Part shown: positions 33,101-46,197 of the stretch, piece by piece | Layout: each line of letters begins with the position of its first letter | Numbering within the stretch: position 1 is the stretch's first letter | Source of the DNA: Nemertoderma westbladi | Lineage: Eukaryota > Xenacoelomorpha > Nemertodermatida > Nemertodermatidae | DNA: 64,000 nucleotides | Assembly (NCBI GenBank): GCA_032718475.1 | Contig: JAUCBJ010002867.1 | Span: 1-64,000 of the forward strand | Direction of reading: 5' to 3' | Notes under the pieces: generated by a model | The model's database searches: none | Told to the model about the DNA's origin: nothing | Seen by the model: only the letters and a program-made list of their open reading frames with translations | Program-made: the position numbers and the translations under genes

Positions 33101-34608
33101 ATTGTGCTGGGAGGGTTTGGCTCAGCTCCCCAACTTCCTATCCCCCATGACATTTGTTAGATCATTGTGCTGGGAGTGTTTGGCTCAGCTCCCCAACTTC
33201 CTATCCCCAATGACATTTGTTAGATCATTGTGCTGGGAGTGTTTGGCTCAGCTCCCCAACTTCCTATCCCCCATGACATTTGTTAGATCATTGTGCTGGG
33301 AGGGTTTGGCTCAGCTCCCCAACTTCCTATCCCCAATGACATTTGTTAGATCATTGTGCTGGGAGTGTTTGGCTCAGCTCCCCAACTTCCTATCCCCCAT
33401 GACATTTGTTAGATCATTGTGCTGGGAGGGTTTGGCTCAGCTCCCCAACTTCCTATCCCCAATGACATTTGTTAGATCATTGTGCTGGGAGGGTTTGGCT
33501 CAGCTCCCCAACTTCCTATCCCCCATGACATTTGTTAGATCATTGTGCTGGGAGTGTTTGGCTCAGCTCCCCAACTTCCTATCCCCAATGACATTTGTTA
33601 GATCATTGTGCTGGGAGTGTTTGGCTCAGCTCCCCAACTTCCTATCCCCCATGACATTTGTTAGATCATTGTGCTGGGAGGGTTTGGCTCAGCTCCCCAA
33701 CTTCCTATCCCCAATGACATTTGTTAGATCATTGTGCTGGGAGTGTTTGGCTCAGCTCCCCAACTTCCTATCCCCCATGACATTTGTTAGATCATTGTGC
33801 TGGGAGGGTTTGGCTCAGCTCCCCAACTTCCTATCCCCAATGACATTTGTTAGATCATTGTGCTTGGAGGGTTTGGCTCAGCTCCCCAACTTCCTATCCC
33901 CAATGACATTTGTTAGATCATTGTGCTGGGAGTGTTTGGCTCAGCTCCCCAACTTCCTATCCCCAATGACATTTGTTAGATCATTGTGCTGGGAGGGTTT
34001 GGCTCAGCTCCCCAACTTCCTATCCCCAATGACATTTGTTAGATCATTGTGCTGGGAGTGTTTGGCTCAACTTCCTATCCCCCATGACATTTGTTAGATC
34101 ATTGTGCTGGGAGTGTTTGGCTCAGCTCCCCAACTTCCTATCCCCAATGACATTTGTTAGATCATTGTGCTGGGAGTGTTTGGCTCAGCTCCCCAACTTC
34201 CTATCCCCAATGACATTTGTTAGATCATTGTGCTGGGAGTGTTTGGCTCAGCTCCCCAACTTCCTATCCCCAATGACATTTGTTAGATCATTGTGCTGGG
34301 AGTGTTTGGCTCAACTTCCTATCCCCCGTGACATTTGTTAGATCATTGTGCTGGGAGTGTTTGGCTCATCTTCCCAACTTCCTATCCCCCATGACATTTG
34401 TTAGATCATTGTGCTGGGAGTGTTTGGCTCAACTTCCTATCCCCCATGACATTTGTTAGATCATTGTGCTGGGAGTGTTTGGCTCAGCTTCCCAACTTCC
34501 TATCCCCCATGACATTTGTTAGATCATTGTGCTGGGAGTGTTTGGCTCAACTTCCTATCCCCCATGACATTAGTTAGATCATTGTGCTGGGAGTGTTTGG
34601 CTCAGCTC
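30183..34608. repeat. 63-bp minisatellite, right block
   Basis: About 70 units continue the array at 10769-13704. The long open frames (30398-32278, 32265-34097) end where 55-bp units occur, which is the signature of periodicity and not of coding selection. Blocks of units recur together; for example the CCCATCAC variant returns at steps of five or six units near 30694, 31071 and 31390, so local multi-unit duplications have occurred. Confidence 0.95.
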
Positions 34609-35018
34609 CCGATTGTAGACTGTTAGGGTTTTGTTTTCTTATTCGCTAGCTTGCCTGGATAACTGTCGGCAACAGGCTAAAGAAAGTCAGTTGCTGTTCT
34701 CTTGGTTGTATAATATATATATACATATATATGATTGTCCCAAGACTGACCAATATACGAGACCGGTAGCTGTATGTAAGTAACCTAGGCTAGAGGTACA
34801 CAACTTTTCACCCTGTCCGTGTTTAATTTCCAACTGCAGTTCTGCACCGTGGGTTCGGCATAGAATGTAAACGACCTCAGCTTATTGTCAACTGATAATT
34901 GATAATTGCACCAATAATGGTGCAATTACCGGTAAGTGCCGGTAAGTCCGATTTGCCGGTCACCTCCTAATCCCTCACATCTCACGTATTCATAATGTCT
35001 TATAGACTCAACACCATC
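34609..35018. other. Spacer between two minisatellites
   Basis: I see no gene. It contains a TA-rich microsatellite at about 34710-34730 and a hairpin with 9-10-bp arms (ATTGCACCA...TGGTGCAAT, near 34913-34934), followed by repeated CCGGTAAGT. Confidence 0.5.
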
Positions 35019-38000
35019 CTCACTCGCATTCTCATTCTCCCCGGTTCGACACTTTCCGTCCCTCAGTCTCACTCATACTACCCGATTCGACACTTTCCGC
35101 CCCTCAGTCTCACTCATACTACCCGATTCGACACTTTCCGCCCCTCAGTCTCACTCATACTACCCGATTCGACACTTTTCGCCCCTTAGTCACACCCATA
35201 CTCCCCGATTCGACACTTCCCGCCCCTCAGTCTCACTCATACTACCCGATTCGACACTTTTCGCCCCTTAGTCACACCCATACTCCCCGATTCGACACTT
35301 CCCGCCCCTCAGTCACACTCATACCTCCCGGTTCGACACTTCCCGCCCCTCACTCGCATTCTCATTCTCCCCGGTTCGACACTTTCCGTCCCTCAGTCTC
35401 ACTCATACTACCCGATTCGACACTTTCCGCCCCTCAGTCTCACTCATACTACCCGATTCGACACTTTCCGCCCCTCAGTCTCACTCATACTACCCGATTC
35501 GACACTTTTCGCCCCTTAGTCACACCCATACTCCCCGATTCGACACTTCCCGCCCCTCAGTCACACTCATACCTCCCGGTTCGACACTTCCCGCCCCTCA
35601 CTCGCATTCTCATTCTCCCCGATTCAACACTTCCCGCCACTCAGTCACACTCATACCTCCCGATTCGACACTTCCCGCCCCTCAGTCACACTCATACCTC
35701 CCGGTTCGACACTTCCCGCCCCTCACTCGCATTCTCATTCTCCCCGATTCAACACTTCCCGCCCCTCACTCGCATTCTCATTCTCCCCGGTTCGACACTT
35801 TCCGTCCCTCAGTCTCACTCATACTACCCGATTCGACACTTTCCGCCCCTCAGTCTCACTCATACTACCCGATTCGACACTTTCCGCCCCTCAGTCTCAC
35901 TCATACTACCCGATTCGACACTTTTCGCCCCTTAGTCACACCCATACTCCCCGATTCGACACTTCCCGCCCCTCAGTCACACTCATACCTCCCGGTTCGA
36001 CACTTCCCGCCCCTCACTCGCATTCTCATTCTCCCCGATTCAACACTTCCCGCCACTCAGTCACACTCATACCTCCCGATTCGACACTTCCCGCCCCTCA
36101 GTCACACTCATACCTCCCGGTTCGACACTTCCCGCCCCTCACTCGCATTCTCATTCTCCCCGATTCAACACTTCCCGCCCCTCAGTCACACTCATACCTC
36201 CCGATTCGACACTTTCCGCCCCTCAGTCTCACTCATACTACCCGATTCGACACTTTCCGCCCCTCAGTCTCACTCATACTACCCGATTCGACACTTTTCG
36301 CCCCTTAGTCACACCCATACTCCCCGATTCGACACTTCCCGCCCCTCAGTCACACTCATACTCCCCGATTCGACACTTTCCGCCCCTCAGTCACACTCAT
36401 ACCTCCCGGTTCGACACTTTCCGCCCCTCAGTCACACTCATACTCCCCGATTCGACACTTCCCGCCCCTCAGTCACACTCACACTCCCCGATTCGACACT
36501 TTCCGCCCCTCAGTCACACTCATACTCCCCAATTCGACACTTCCAGCCCCTCAGTCACACTCACACTCCCCGATTCGACACTTTCCGCCCCTCAGTCACA
36601 CTTATACTCCACGATTCGACACTTTCCACCCCTCAGTCACACTCATAATACCCGATTCGACACTTTCCGCCCCTCAGTCCCACTCATACTCCCCAATTCG
36701 ACACTTCCAGCCCCTCAGTCACACTCATACTCCCCGATTCGACACTTTCCGCCCCTCAGTCACACTCATACTCCCCAATTCGACACTTCCAGCCCCTCAG
36801 TCACACTCATACTCCCCAATTCGACACTTCCAGCCCCTCAGTCACACTCATACTCCCCGATTCAACACTTCCCGCCACTCAGTCACACTCATACTCCCCG
36901 ATTCGACACTTCCCGCCTCTCAGTCACACTCATACTCCCCGATTCGACACTTCCCGCCTCTCAGTCACACTCATACCTCCCGGTTTGACACTTTCCCCCA
37001 CCTTAGTCTCACTCATACTCCCCGATTCAACACTTTCCGCCCCCTTAGTCACACTCATACTCCACGATTCGTCACTTTCCACCCCTCAGTCACACTCATA
37101 CTCCCCTATTCGACACTTTTCGCCCCTTAGTCACACCCATACTCCCCTATTCGACACTTCCCGCCTCTCAGTCACACTCATACTCCCCGATTCGACACTT
37201 TCCGCCCCCTCAGTTACACTCATACTCCACGATTCGTCACTTTCCACCCCTCAGTCACACTCATACTCCCCTATTCGACACTTCCCGCCTCTCAGTCACA
37301 CTCATACTCCCCGATTCGACACTTTCCGCCCCCTCAGTCACACTCATACTCCCCTATTCGACACTTTTCGCCCCTTAGTCACACCCATACTCCCCGATTC
37401 GACACTTCCCGCCCCTCAGTCACACTCATACTCCCCGATTCGACACTTCCTGCCCCCTTAGTCACATTCATACTCCACGATTCGACACTTCCAGCCCCTC
37501 AGTCACACTCATACTCCCCGATTCGACACTTCCAGCCCCTCAGTCACACTCATACTCCCCTATTCGACACTTTCCGCCCCTCAGTCACACTCATACTCCC
37601 CGATTCGACACTTCCTGCCCCCTTAGTCACATTCATACTCCCCGATTCGACACTTCCAGCCCCTCAGTCACACTCATACTCCCCGATTCGACACTTCCAG
37701 CCCCTCAGTCACACTCATACTCCCCGATTCGACACTTCCCGCCTCTCAGTCACACTCATACTCCCCGATTCGACACTTCCAGCCCCTCAGTCACACTCAT
37801 ACTCCCCGATTCGACACTTCCAGCCCCTCAGTCACACTCATACTCCCCGATTCGACACTTCCAGCCCCTCAGTCACACTCATACTCCCCGATTCGACACT
37901 TCCCGCCCCTCAGTCACACTCATACTCCCCTATTCGACACTTTCCGCCCCTCAGTCACACTCATACTCCCCGATTCGACACTTCCTGCCCCCTTAGTCAC

Positions 38001-41000
38001 ATTCATACTCCCCGATTCGACACTTCCAGCCCCTCAGTCACACTCATACTCCCCGATTCGACACTTCCAGCCCCTCAGTCACACTCATACTCCCCGATTC
38101 GACACTTCCAGCCCCTCAGTCACACTCATACTCCCCTATTCGACACTTTCCGCCACTCAGTCACACTCATACTCCCCGATTCGACACTTCCTGCCCCCTT
38201 AGTCACATTCATACTCCCCGATTCGACACTTCCAGCCCCTCAGTCACACTCATACTCCCCGATTCCACACTTTCCGCCGCTTAGTCACACTCATACTCCC
38301 CGATTCGACACTTCCTGCCCCCTTAGTCACATTCATACTCCCCGATTCGACACTTCCAGCCCCTCAGTCACAGTCATACTCCCCTATTCGACACTTTCTG
38401 CCCCTCAGTCACACTCATACTCCCCGATTCGACACTTTCCGCCCCTCAGTCACACTCATACTCCCCAATTCGACACTTCCAGCCCCTCAGTCTCACTCAC
38501 ACTCCCCGATTCGACACTTTCCGCCCCTCAGTCACACTCATACTCCCCAATTCGACACTTCCAGCCCCTCAGTCACACTTATACTCCACGATTCGACACT
38601 TTCCACCCCTCAGTCACACTCATACTCCCCAATTCGACACTTCCAGCCCCTTAGTCACATTCATACTCCCCGATTCCACACTTTCCGCCGCTTAGTCACA
38701 CTCACACTCCCCGATTCGACACTTTCCGCCCCTAAGTCACACTTATACTCCCCGATTCGACACTTTCTGCCCCTCAGTCACACTCATACTCCCCGATTCG
38801 ACACTTTCCGCCCCTCAGTCACACTCATACTCCCCAATTCGACACTTCCATCCCCTCAGTCACACTCACACTCCCCGATTCGACACTTTCCGCCCCTCAG
38901 TCACACTCATACTCCCCAATTAGACACTTCCAGCCCCTCAGTCACACTCACACTCCCCGATTCGACACTTTCCGCCCCTCAGTCACACTTATACTCCACG
39001 ATTCGACACTTTCCACCCCTCAGTCACACTCATAATACCCGATTCGACACTTTCCGCCCCTCAGTCCCACTCATACTCCCCAATTCGACACTTCCAGCCC
39101 CTCAGTCACACTCATACTCCCCGATTCGACACTTTCCGCCCCTCAGTCACACTCATACTCCCCAATTCGACACTTCCAGCCCCTCAGTCACACTCATACT
39201 CCCCAATTCGACACTTCCAGCCCCTCAGTCACACTCATACTCCCCGATTCCACACTTTCCGCCGCTTAGTCACACTCATACTCCCCAATTCGACACTTTC
39301 CGCCCCTCAGTCACACTCATACTCCCCGATTCGACACTTCCAGCCCCTCAGTCACACTCATACTCCCCTATTCGACACTTTCCGCCCCTCAGTCACACTC
39401 ATACTCCCCGATTCGACACTTCCTGCCCCCTTAGTCACATTCATACTCCCCGATTCGACACTTCCAGCCCCTCAGTCACACTCATACTCCCCGATTCCAC
39501 ACTTTCCGCCGCTTAGTCACACTCATACTCCCCGATTCGACACTTCCTGCCCCCTTAGTCACATTCATACTCCCCGATTCGACACTTCCAGCCCCTCAGT
39601 CACACTCATACTCCCCTATTCGACACTTTCTGCCCCTCAGTCACACTCATACTCCCCGATTCGACACTTTCCGCCCCTCAGTCACACTCATACTCCCCAA
39701 TTCGACACTTCCAGCCCCTCAGTCACACTCACACTCCCCGATTCGACACTTTCCGCCCCTCAGTCACACTCATACTCCCCAATTCGACACTTCCAGCCCC
39801 TCAGTCACACTTATACTCCACGATTCGACACTTTCCACCCCTCAGTCACACTCATACTCCCCAATTCGACACTTCCAGCCCCTTAGTCACATTCATACTC
39901 CCCGATTCCACACTTTCCGCCGCTTAGTCACACTCACACTCCCCGATTCGACACTTTCCGCCCCTAAGTCACACTTATACTCCCCGATTCGACACTTTCT
40001 GCCCCTCAGTCACACTCATACTCCCCGATTCGACACTTTCCGCCCCTCAGTCACACTCATACTCCCCAATTCGACACTTCCAGCCCCTCAGTCACACTCA
40101 CACTCCCCGATTCGACACTTTCCGCCCCTCAGTCACACTCATACTCCCCAATTCGACACTTCCAGCCCCTCAGTCACACTCACACTCCCCGATTCGACAC
40201 TTTCCGCCCCTCAGTCACACTTATACTCCACGATTCGACACTTTCCACCCCTCAGTCACACTCATAATACCCGATTCGACACTTTCCGCCCCTCAGTCCC
40301 ACTCATACTCCCCAATTCGACACTTCCAGCCCCTCAGTCACACTCATACTCCCCGATTCGACACTTTCCGCCCCTCAGTCACACTCATACTCCCCAATTC
40401 GACACTTCCAGCCCCTCAGTCACACTCATACTCCCCAATTCGACACTTCCAGCCCCTCAGTCACACTCATACTCCCCGATTCCACACTTTCCGCCGCTTA
40501 GTCACACTCATACTCCCCAATTCGACACTTTCCGCCCCTCAGTCACACTCATACTCCCCAATTCGACACTTCCAGCCCCTCAGTCACACTCATACTACCC
40601 GATTCGACACTTCCCGCCGCTCAGTCACACTCATACTCCCCAATTCGACACTTTCCGCCCCTCAGTCACACTCATACTCCCCAATTCGACACTTCCAGCC
40701 CCTCAGTCACACTCACACTCCCCGATTCGACACTTTCTGCCCCTCAGTCACACTCATACTCCCCGATTCGACACTTTCCGCCCCTCAGTCACACTCATAC
40801 TCCCCAATTCGACACTTCCAGCCCCTCAGTCACACTCATACTCCCCGATTCCACACTTTACGCCGCTTAGTCACACTCACACTCCCCGAATCGACACTTT
40901 CCGCCCCTAAGTCACACTCATACTCCCCGATTCGACACTTCCCGCCCCTCAGTCACACTCACACTCCCCGATTCGACACTTTCTGCCCCTCAGTCACACT

Positions 41001-42056
41001 CATACTCCCCGATTCGACACTTTCCGCCCCTCAGTCACACTCATACTCCCCAATTCGACACTTTCCGCCCCTCAGTCACACTCATAATACCCGATTCGAC
41101 ACTTTCCGCCCCTCAGTCACACTCATACTCCCCGATTCGACACTTTCTGCCCCTCAGTCACACTCATACTCCCCAATTCGACACTTTCCGCCCCTCAGTC
41201 ACACTCATACTCCCCAATTCGACACTTCCAGCCCCTCAGTCACACTCATACTCCCCGATTCCACACTTCCCGCCGCTCAGTCACACTCACACTCCCCGAT
41301 TCGACACTTTCCGCCCCTAAGTCACACTCATACTCCCCAATTCGACACTTCCAGCCCCTCAGTCACACTCATACTCCCCGATTCGACACTTTCTGCCCCT
41401 CAGTCACACTCATACTCCCCGATTCGACACTTCCCGCCCCTCAGTCACACTCATACTCCCCGATTCGACACTTTCCGCCCATCAGTCACACTCATACTCC
41501 CCGATTCGACACTTTCCGCCCCTCAGTCCCACTCATACTCCCCGATTCGACACTTTCCGCCCATCAGTCACACTCATACTCCCCGATTCGACACTTTCCG
41601 CCCCTCAGTCACACTCACACTCCCCGATTCGACACTTTCCGCCCCCCAGTCACACTCATACTCCCCAATTCGACACTTTCCGCCCCTCAGTCACACTCAT
41701 ACTCCCCGATTCGACACTTTCCGCCCCTCAGTCACACTCATACTCCAAGATTCGACACTTCCCGCCCCTCAGTCACACTCATACTCCCCGATTCGACACT
41801 TCCCGCCCCTCAGTCACACTCATACTACCCGATTCGACACTTCCCGCCCCTCAGTCACACTCACACTCCCCGATTCGACACTTTCCGCCCCTCAGTCACA
41901 CTCATACTCCCCGATTCGACACTTTCCGCCCCTCAGTCACACTCATACTCCCCGATTTGACACTTCCCGCCCCTCAGTCACACTCATACTCCCCGATTCG
42001 ACACTTTCCACCCCTCAGTCACACTCACACTCCCCGATTCGACACTTTCCGCCCCA
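35019..42056. repeat. 41-bp minisatellite with higher-order repeats
   Basis: About 170 units of about 41 bp are built on GATTCGACACTTTCCGCCCC followed by TCAGTCACACTCATACTCCC. Length variants of 1-2 bases break any frame. Higher-order structure is visible: the run with TTATACTCCACG, CATAATACCC and CAGTCCCACTC recurs near 36600, 38990 and 40220, and 38.4-39.3 kb repeats at 39.6-40.5 kb with an offset of 1232 bp. A separate set with ACTCGCATTCTCATTCTCCC recurs near 35020, 35350 and 35770. Confidence 0.95.
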
Positions 42057-42539
42057 CATATTAGATCAACATTCGCACTCCGGCACCATACATGAGGATG
42101 ATATTTCTTGGTGAATGAGAATAATATGATGATGGATGTTTTGTGACCAGGTGAGAGTAGCGGTGAATGGAAAATTGTTTAAGGAACGGATGGTATCAAA
42201 ATAGCGAAGCTAGTAACCTGATACCAACCAGAGATAAGATTAATTATATTTTTACATTGAAATATGGTACTTGATTGATGGTGAGGGTGGGGGGGGGGGG
42301 TGGATCAATAAGGTAAGTGGGTGGGGTGGGGGTGGAAAGGGGAAATGGAGGGCGGGAGGAGGGCGGGGGGGGGGGGGGGGTGCAATGCAAAATAAAATTG
42401 TAAATTAAACGAAAAGTGATGGTTCCATATATATGTTCAGTAGGCATGATGGTCTATTTGCCGTGCGTGACATATCACCCACAAAGCAGCATTCAAGCGA
42501 CGGAACTGGGTGTATAAAAGTTGCTATTTCTTAACATAA
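42057..42539. other. Spacer with long G runs
   Basis: I see no gene. It holds G-rich tracts at about 42285-42298, 42318-42332 and 42352-42380, able to form G-quadruplexes on the plus strand. The proline-rich open frame on the minus strand is an artefact of these runs. Confidence 0.55.
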
Positions 42540-43230
42540 AGGCTTACTGCATAGATACGAGAAAATGATGTTTTAAGTGTTTGGAGAAAGACGTTTTCGA
42601 CATTTTCTGTTTAATATAATTTGGGATGGTGTTCCATACGGTGGGGCCTAGAAAACTTATAGATCTCTATATAGATGAAAGACGGAAAAGTGGTGTGTAA
42701 TAGTTACTGTAAGTAACAGAACGAGTGTTGTATTTATGTACAGTAGAGGTTTTCGTCAAGAGAGAGCCAATGGTTGACGACTTAGAGATAGTGTTATTGT
42801 TTATATCATACATAATAAGTGAAATCTGATGCTTAAATAGGAGATGTAAGGGGAGAATGCCAAGGGATTTGTATAGCGGGCTAGAGGAGGACCGAGAGTG
42901 ACTAAAAGTAATACAACGTAGCAGTTTATTAATTTTTGTTCGTATGCGATTTCAGAGTTGAAGTGTATGTACCACCCCACAAGACTATGCCGTAATGTAA
43001 ATATGGGTGTACAAGGGTTAAGTAAAGTTGACGTAGAATTCGGAGTGGAACAATGTTACGTAATTTATAAAATATTCCAGAAGTTTTCGATATTTTTTTG
43101 AGAATGTATTGTGTGTGGGCTTTCCATGATAGTTTGCTGTCCACTAGCACTCCTAGAAATTTAGTAAAGTTAGTCTGGCGAATGGTTTGCGACGAGATGT
43201 GAGTAGTATATGTTTATATGACACGGGCAC
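42540..43230 (-). pseudogene. 5'-truncated jockey/CR1-type LINE, C-terminal RT region
   Basis: The minus strand encodes the region after the RT palm: FLGVLVDSKLSWKAHTQYIL, then KLRNIVPLRILRQLYLTLVHPYLHYGIVLWG, which is characteristic of jockey/CR1-like elements. After a frame break near 42930 a second frame continues with a cysteine-poor tail and the terminal NTIPNYIK-type motif, with one internal stop. The catalytic palm is absent, so this is a dead 5'-truncated copy. Confidence 0.8.
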
Positions 43231-43640
43231 AAGGTCACCCATAGCCCATCATTACCATCCATTTCTACTCCTTCCTCCAATCAGAAGCCACCATTTCAAC
43301 CATTAGCAGTGGTCGTTATCATTTCAACCAATCAGATGTCAGCATTTCAACCGTAACCATGGTAACTTCTCAAGTTCCCGCATCTTCCGCTAGAGGCGTT
43401 ATTAGTCACCCAACGCTACTCCTTCCTCCAATCATAAGCCTTTATCTTACAGGTGTTCGGGTGTCTACACTTAGCATCAGGTAACTTCCACTATTTTTCA
43501 AATCGCAATTTTTCAGCAACCAGTATTTTCATATTCACCAACCTTTATTTTACAGGCGCTACGAGTGTCTACAGGTAACTTCTACTATTTTTCATTTCGT
43601 AAGTTTTCACCAGTAACTAAATTTCATTTTTCAGATAACA
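43231..43640. other. Spacer with a diverged duplication
   Basis: There is no gene. A unit ending in CTACAGGTAACTTCTACTATTTTTCA-like sequence is present twice (about 43438-43520 and 43549-43620), suggesting an old tandem duplication. Confidence 0.45.
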
Positions 43641-43740
43641 AAATATTCAACCGGGTTCGAACTCGGGACCAATATGATTCGCTACAATTTACCGCTCACT
43701 CTTCCATCCAACCTCGAGAGAAAAAGGCGATAAATATCTG
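43641..43740 (-). mobile_element. tRNA-like SINE head, with a partial second copy
   Basis: On the minus strand, CCGAGTTCGAACCCGG forms a T-arm-like hairpin with a B box. The upstream part recurs without the B box at 44430-44495. The two copies flank an inverted repeat. A clear A box is missing, so this is a guess at a tRNA-derived element. Confidence 0.35.
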
Positions 43741-43778
43741 AGTTAATAAGGATCTCGCCCTGATTACCGGTGGAAACA

Positions 43779-44189
43779 TAACGCCAAGGGTAGTATGCAG
43801 AAAGATATTTTTCAGGTAACCAAAAGAGTTTAATCGCCAAATATTTCAACCACGTATAATAAATAACAATATTATACTTCAGGCCTTCATCAGTGGCTAA
43901 CACGGCAATGCTACAACTATAAGAACTCTACAGGCCTCTACCAATTTGACTATTAATTAGGTCAGTATTGCGTCAGTATTAGGCAGTAGTTTTTATATTG
44001 TGCTGTAGTTTTAGTAATTAGTGCTGTTGGTGCCGGTAGTTCTTATAGTTGTAGCATTGCCGTGTTAGCCACTGATGAAGGCCTGAAGTATAATATTGTT
44101 ATTTATTATACGTGGTTGAAATATTTGGCGATTAAACTCTTTTTGGTTACCTGAAAAAGATCTTTCTGCATACTATCCTTGGCGTTAAT
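43779..44189. repeat. Inverted repeat with arms of about 150 bp
   Basis: The left arm, 43779-43926, returns as its reverse complement at 44038-44189 with about 111 bp between them. The outer ends are TAACGCCAAGG and CCTTGGCGTTA. The same short ORF therefore appears on the minus strand of the left arm and the plus strand of the right arm. This is a foldback-type MITE or a palindromic duplication. Confidence 0.85.
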
Positions 44190-44689
44190 ATCTGAGTTAT
44201 AACAAAATATTAAATCGATGAATGATATGATATTGTACTATACAGTATGTAGCCTAACCTAACCATCCTATCGTATACCTACCGTAGCTATGATGGTTAC
44301 TCTTCCTTTCACTTTTTTTCTCCCCCTCTCTCTCTCTCTCTCTCTTTAGTGTTGTTTGTTATTGATTGATTGTTGTCTCTATCCACCCACCCACCCGCTA
44401 CTTGTCCACGTTGCTGTACCCTAGTGTTTTGCTACAATTCACCGCTCACTCTTCCATCCAACCTCGAAAGAAAAAGACGATAAATATCCATGTTATAACA
44501 TAGCCATTGAATTCTTCATCTTCAACTTTGGTAGCAGATGTTTATAAATAGCTTCTAATTCCTTAACATAATTACTATAGCATAGAATACATTAATTCGA
44601 CTATTAATAATAATCGATTTCTTTTATCATTGTATATATGTGACTGGTCGGTCAACTAAGTTAAATATAAGTTAGAATGAATGAAAAAA
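44190..44689. other. Spacer with simple repeats
   Basis: There is no gene. It includes a CT run (about 44325-44347) and the second copy of the SINE-like sequence at 44430-44495. Confidence 0.45.
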
Positions 44690-44949
44690 TTTAGGTAGTA
44701 TATTAGGTCCTCTGCTTTTTGTATGCTATGTAAATGATATGATAAGTAGTATAGATCCCGATTTTAAACTCATTTTATATGCCGACGACAGTGCTCTTAT
44801 TTTCTCTCATAAAGATCCTATCCATATTTCCCAAAAGTTAAGTGCAGTTCTAGAATCCTGTAATGAGTGGTTGGTTGATAATAAGCTATCCATTCACTAC
44901 GGTAAAACTGAAAGTATTTTGTTTGGTTCCAAAAGAAAGTTAAAGAAGG
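44690..44949 (+). pseudogene. LINE RT palm fragment, 5' half split by Gypsy
   Basis: It encodes GSILGPLLF and the catalytic YADDSAL of a CR1/jockey/L2-like reverse transcriptase, then KTESILFGS. The coding frame is interrupted at 44950 by a Gypsy LTR and resumes at 49787. AAGG (44946-44949 and 49787-49790) is the target duplication. The 5' part of the LINE is missing. Confidence 0.85.
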
Positions 44950-45280
44950 TGTAGTGGTGGTCGCTCTGTGTGATACCTGGGGGAAAAATAATAATAATAA
45001 GATTACTGACTGTTCTGATAGGTACTACTGTACTACGACTGTACCAGGAGCCAGGAGCTCGGTACTGACTGACTGATGGCATTTTATATATATATATCTG
45101 TATATCGTATTGCTTGTTATATATATTGTATATGTATTGAACATCTGAATGGTATTACACTGACTTTATGAGATAACGATATTATATGTTGTTCTCCCAA
45201 CTACCTTCGTTATATTGGTGACCCGGACAGCCAGAACCTTTAATAAACATAATTTATCAATACAACACAATACAGCAATA

Positions 45281-46144
45281 ATGCCAGACGGACCAGTCGA
45301 CGGAGTAGAGCAAGCGGGTATCGATAACAACAATCCAACCGGTCTGCCGGTAAACCGGATATCAGTAAAACCTCCTGTCTTTTTCAGGTCGAACCCTGAA
45401 GTTTGGTTCAGAACCCTGGAATCGCACTTCGCATTGTCAGGTATTACCAACGAAACTACGAAATTTCACCACGTCATGGCGAATCTACCAGAGGATGTTG
45501 CGATAAACATATCCGCTGACATCGATACCTACACCAACATAAAAGCTACGATATTAAACCTCTACCAAAAGACAAAATCTGAATTGCTAGAGGAGGCTCT
45601 AGGCCAAGTTACGCTTGACGGGCAGAAGCCGTCACTGGTCTACCTACGAATCAAAAGGAAGTTGCAACAATGCAACCTGACAGCTGACGACGACCTCGTC
45701 CGTCACAAGTTGCTTCAAGCCCTTCCAATCACAGCAAGATCCGCTTTACTCGCTCATCTGAGTCTGCCACCTGAGGAATTTGCTTCCCTCGCTGACACAA
45801 TCCTGCAATTCACCGGAAACCAACCTACACACGCTGTAGCCAAAGTTCAACCATCGACCCCGTATGGAGATTATCAGGATAGACCCCAGCCCCAGCAGTA
45901 TGAATACAAACCGAAAACGAGGCAGCCACAATCGTACGGTTCATTCGGTGCCCTCTATCCATTTTCCGAGGGCCAGAAACCGAAAGTATGTCGGTACCAC
46001 GTGTTTTACGGCGAGAACGCGAAAAAGTGTAAAGATTGGTGTCGCTGGCCTGGACGTAAACCGCGATCTATGGATCCTTCGTCGAGGGCCGGTTCGCGTT
46101 CAAGTTCGCCCGTTCCCCCCGCTCAACACGACGCGGGAAACTAG
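45281..46144 (+). CDS. gag: Gypsy Gag
   Basis: The first in-frame Met after the primer-binding site gives 287 residues. The central region resembles retrotransposon capsid (PEVWFRTLESHF near the N-terminus, then LPPEEFASLADTIL). There is no CCHC knuckle. The C-terminus instead has C-x-Y-H followed by G-x-x-A-x-x-C-x-x-x-C (CRYHVFYGENAKKCKDWC), a pattern known from arthropod-type Gypsy Gag proteins. The Ser/Arg tail ends at 46144. The pol frame is -1 relative to gag and is open through the overlap, so Pol could be made by -1 frameshifting, but I did not find an obvious slippery site. Confidence 0.85.
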   Translation: MPDGPVDGVEQAGIDNNNPTGLPVNRISVKPPVFFRSNPEVWFRTLESHFALSGITNETTKFHHVMANLPEDVAINISADIDTYTNIKATILNLYQKTKSELLEEALGQVTLDGQKPSLVYLRIKRKLQQCNLTADDDLVRHKLLQALPITARSALLAHLSLPPEEFASLADTILQFTGNQPTHAVAKVQPSTPYGDYQDRPQPQQYEYKPKTRQPQSYGSFGALYPFSEGQKPKVCRYHVFYGENAKKCKDWCRWPGRKPRSMDPSSRAGSRSSSPVPPAQHDAGN

Positions 46145-46197
46145 ATACCCTCAGTGTAAAAGCTGCGAACACTGAGGGTGAAGGTGCAGCCGTATTC

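Noticed and set aside
30398-34097. Two ORFs of more than 600 residues in the right array
   Set aside because: Same reason: array periodicity divisible by three, not coding selection.
35019-42056. CRISPR-like appearance of regular short repeats
   Set aside because: The units are contiguous with no unique spacers, the context is animal transposons, and no cas-like genes are present. It is a minisatellite.
42244-42447. Proline-rich minus-strand ORF
   Set aside because: Produced by plus-strand G runs; no conserved feature.
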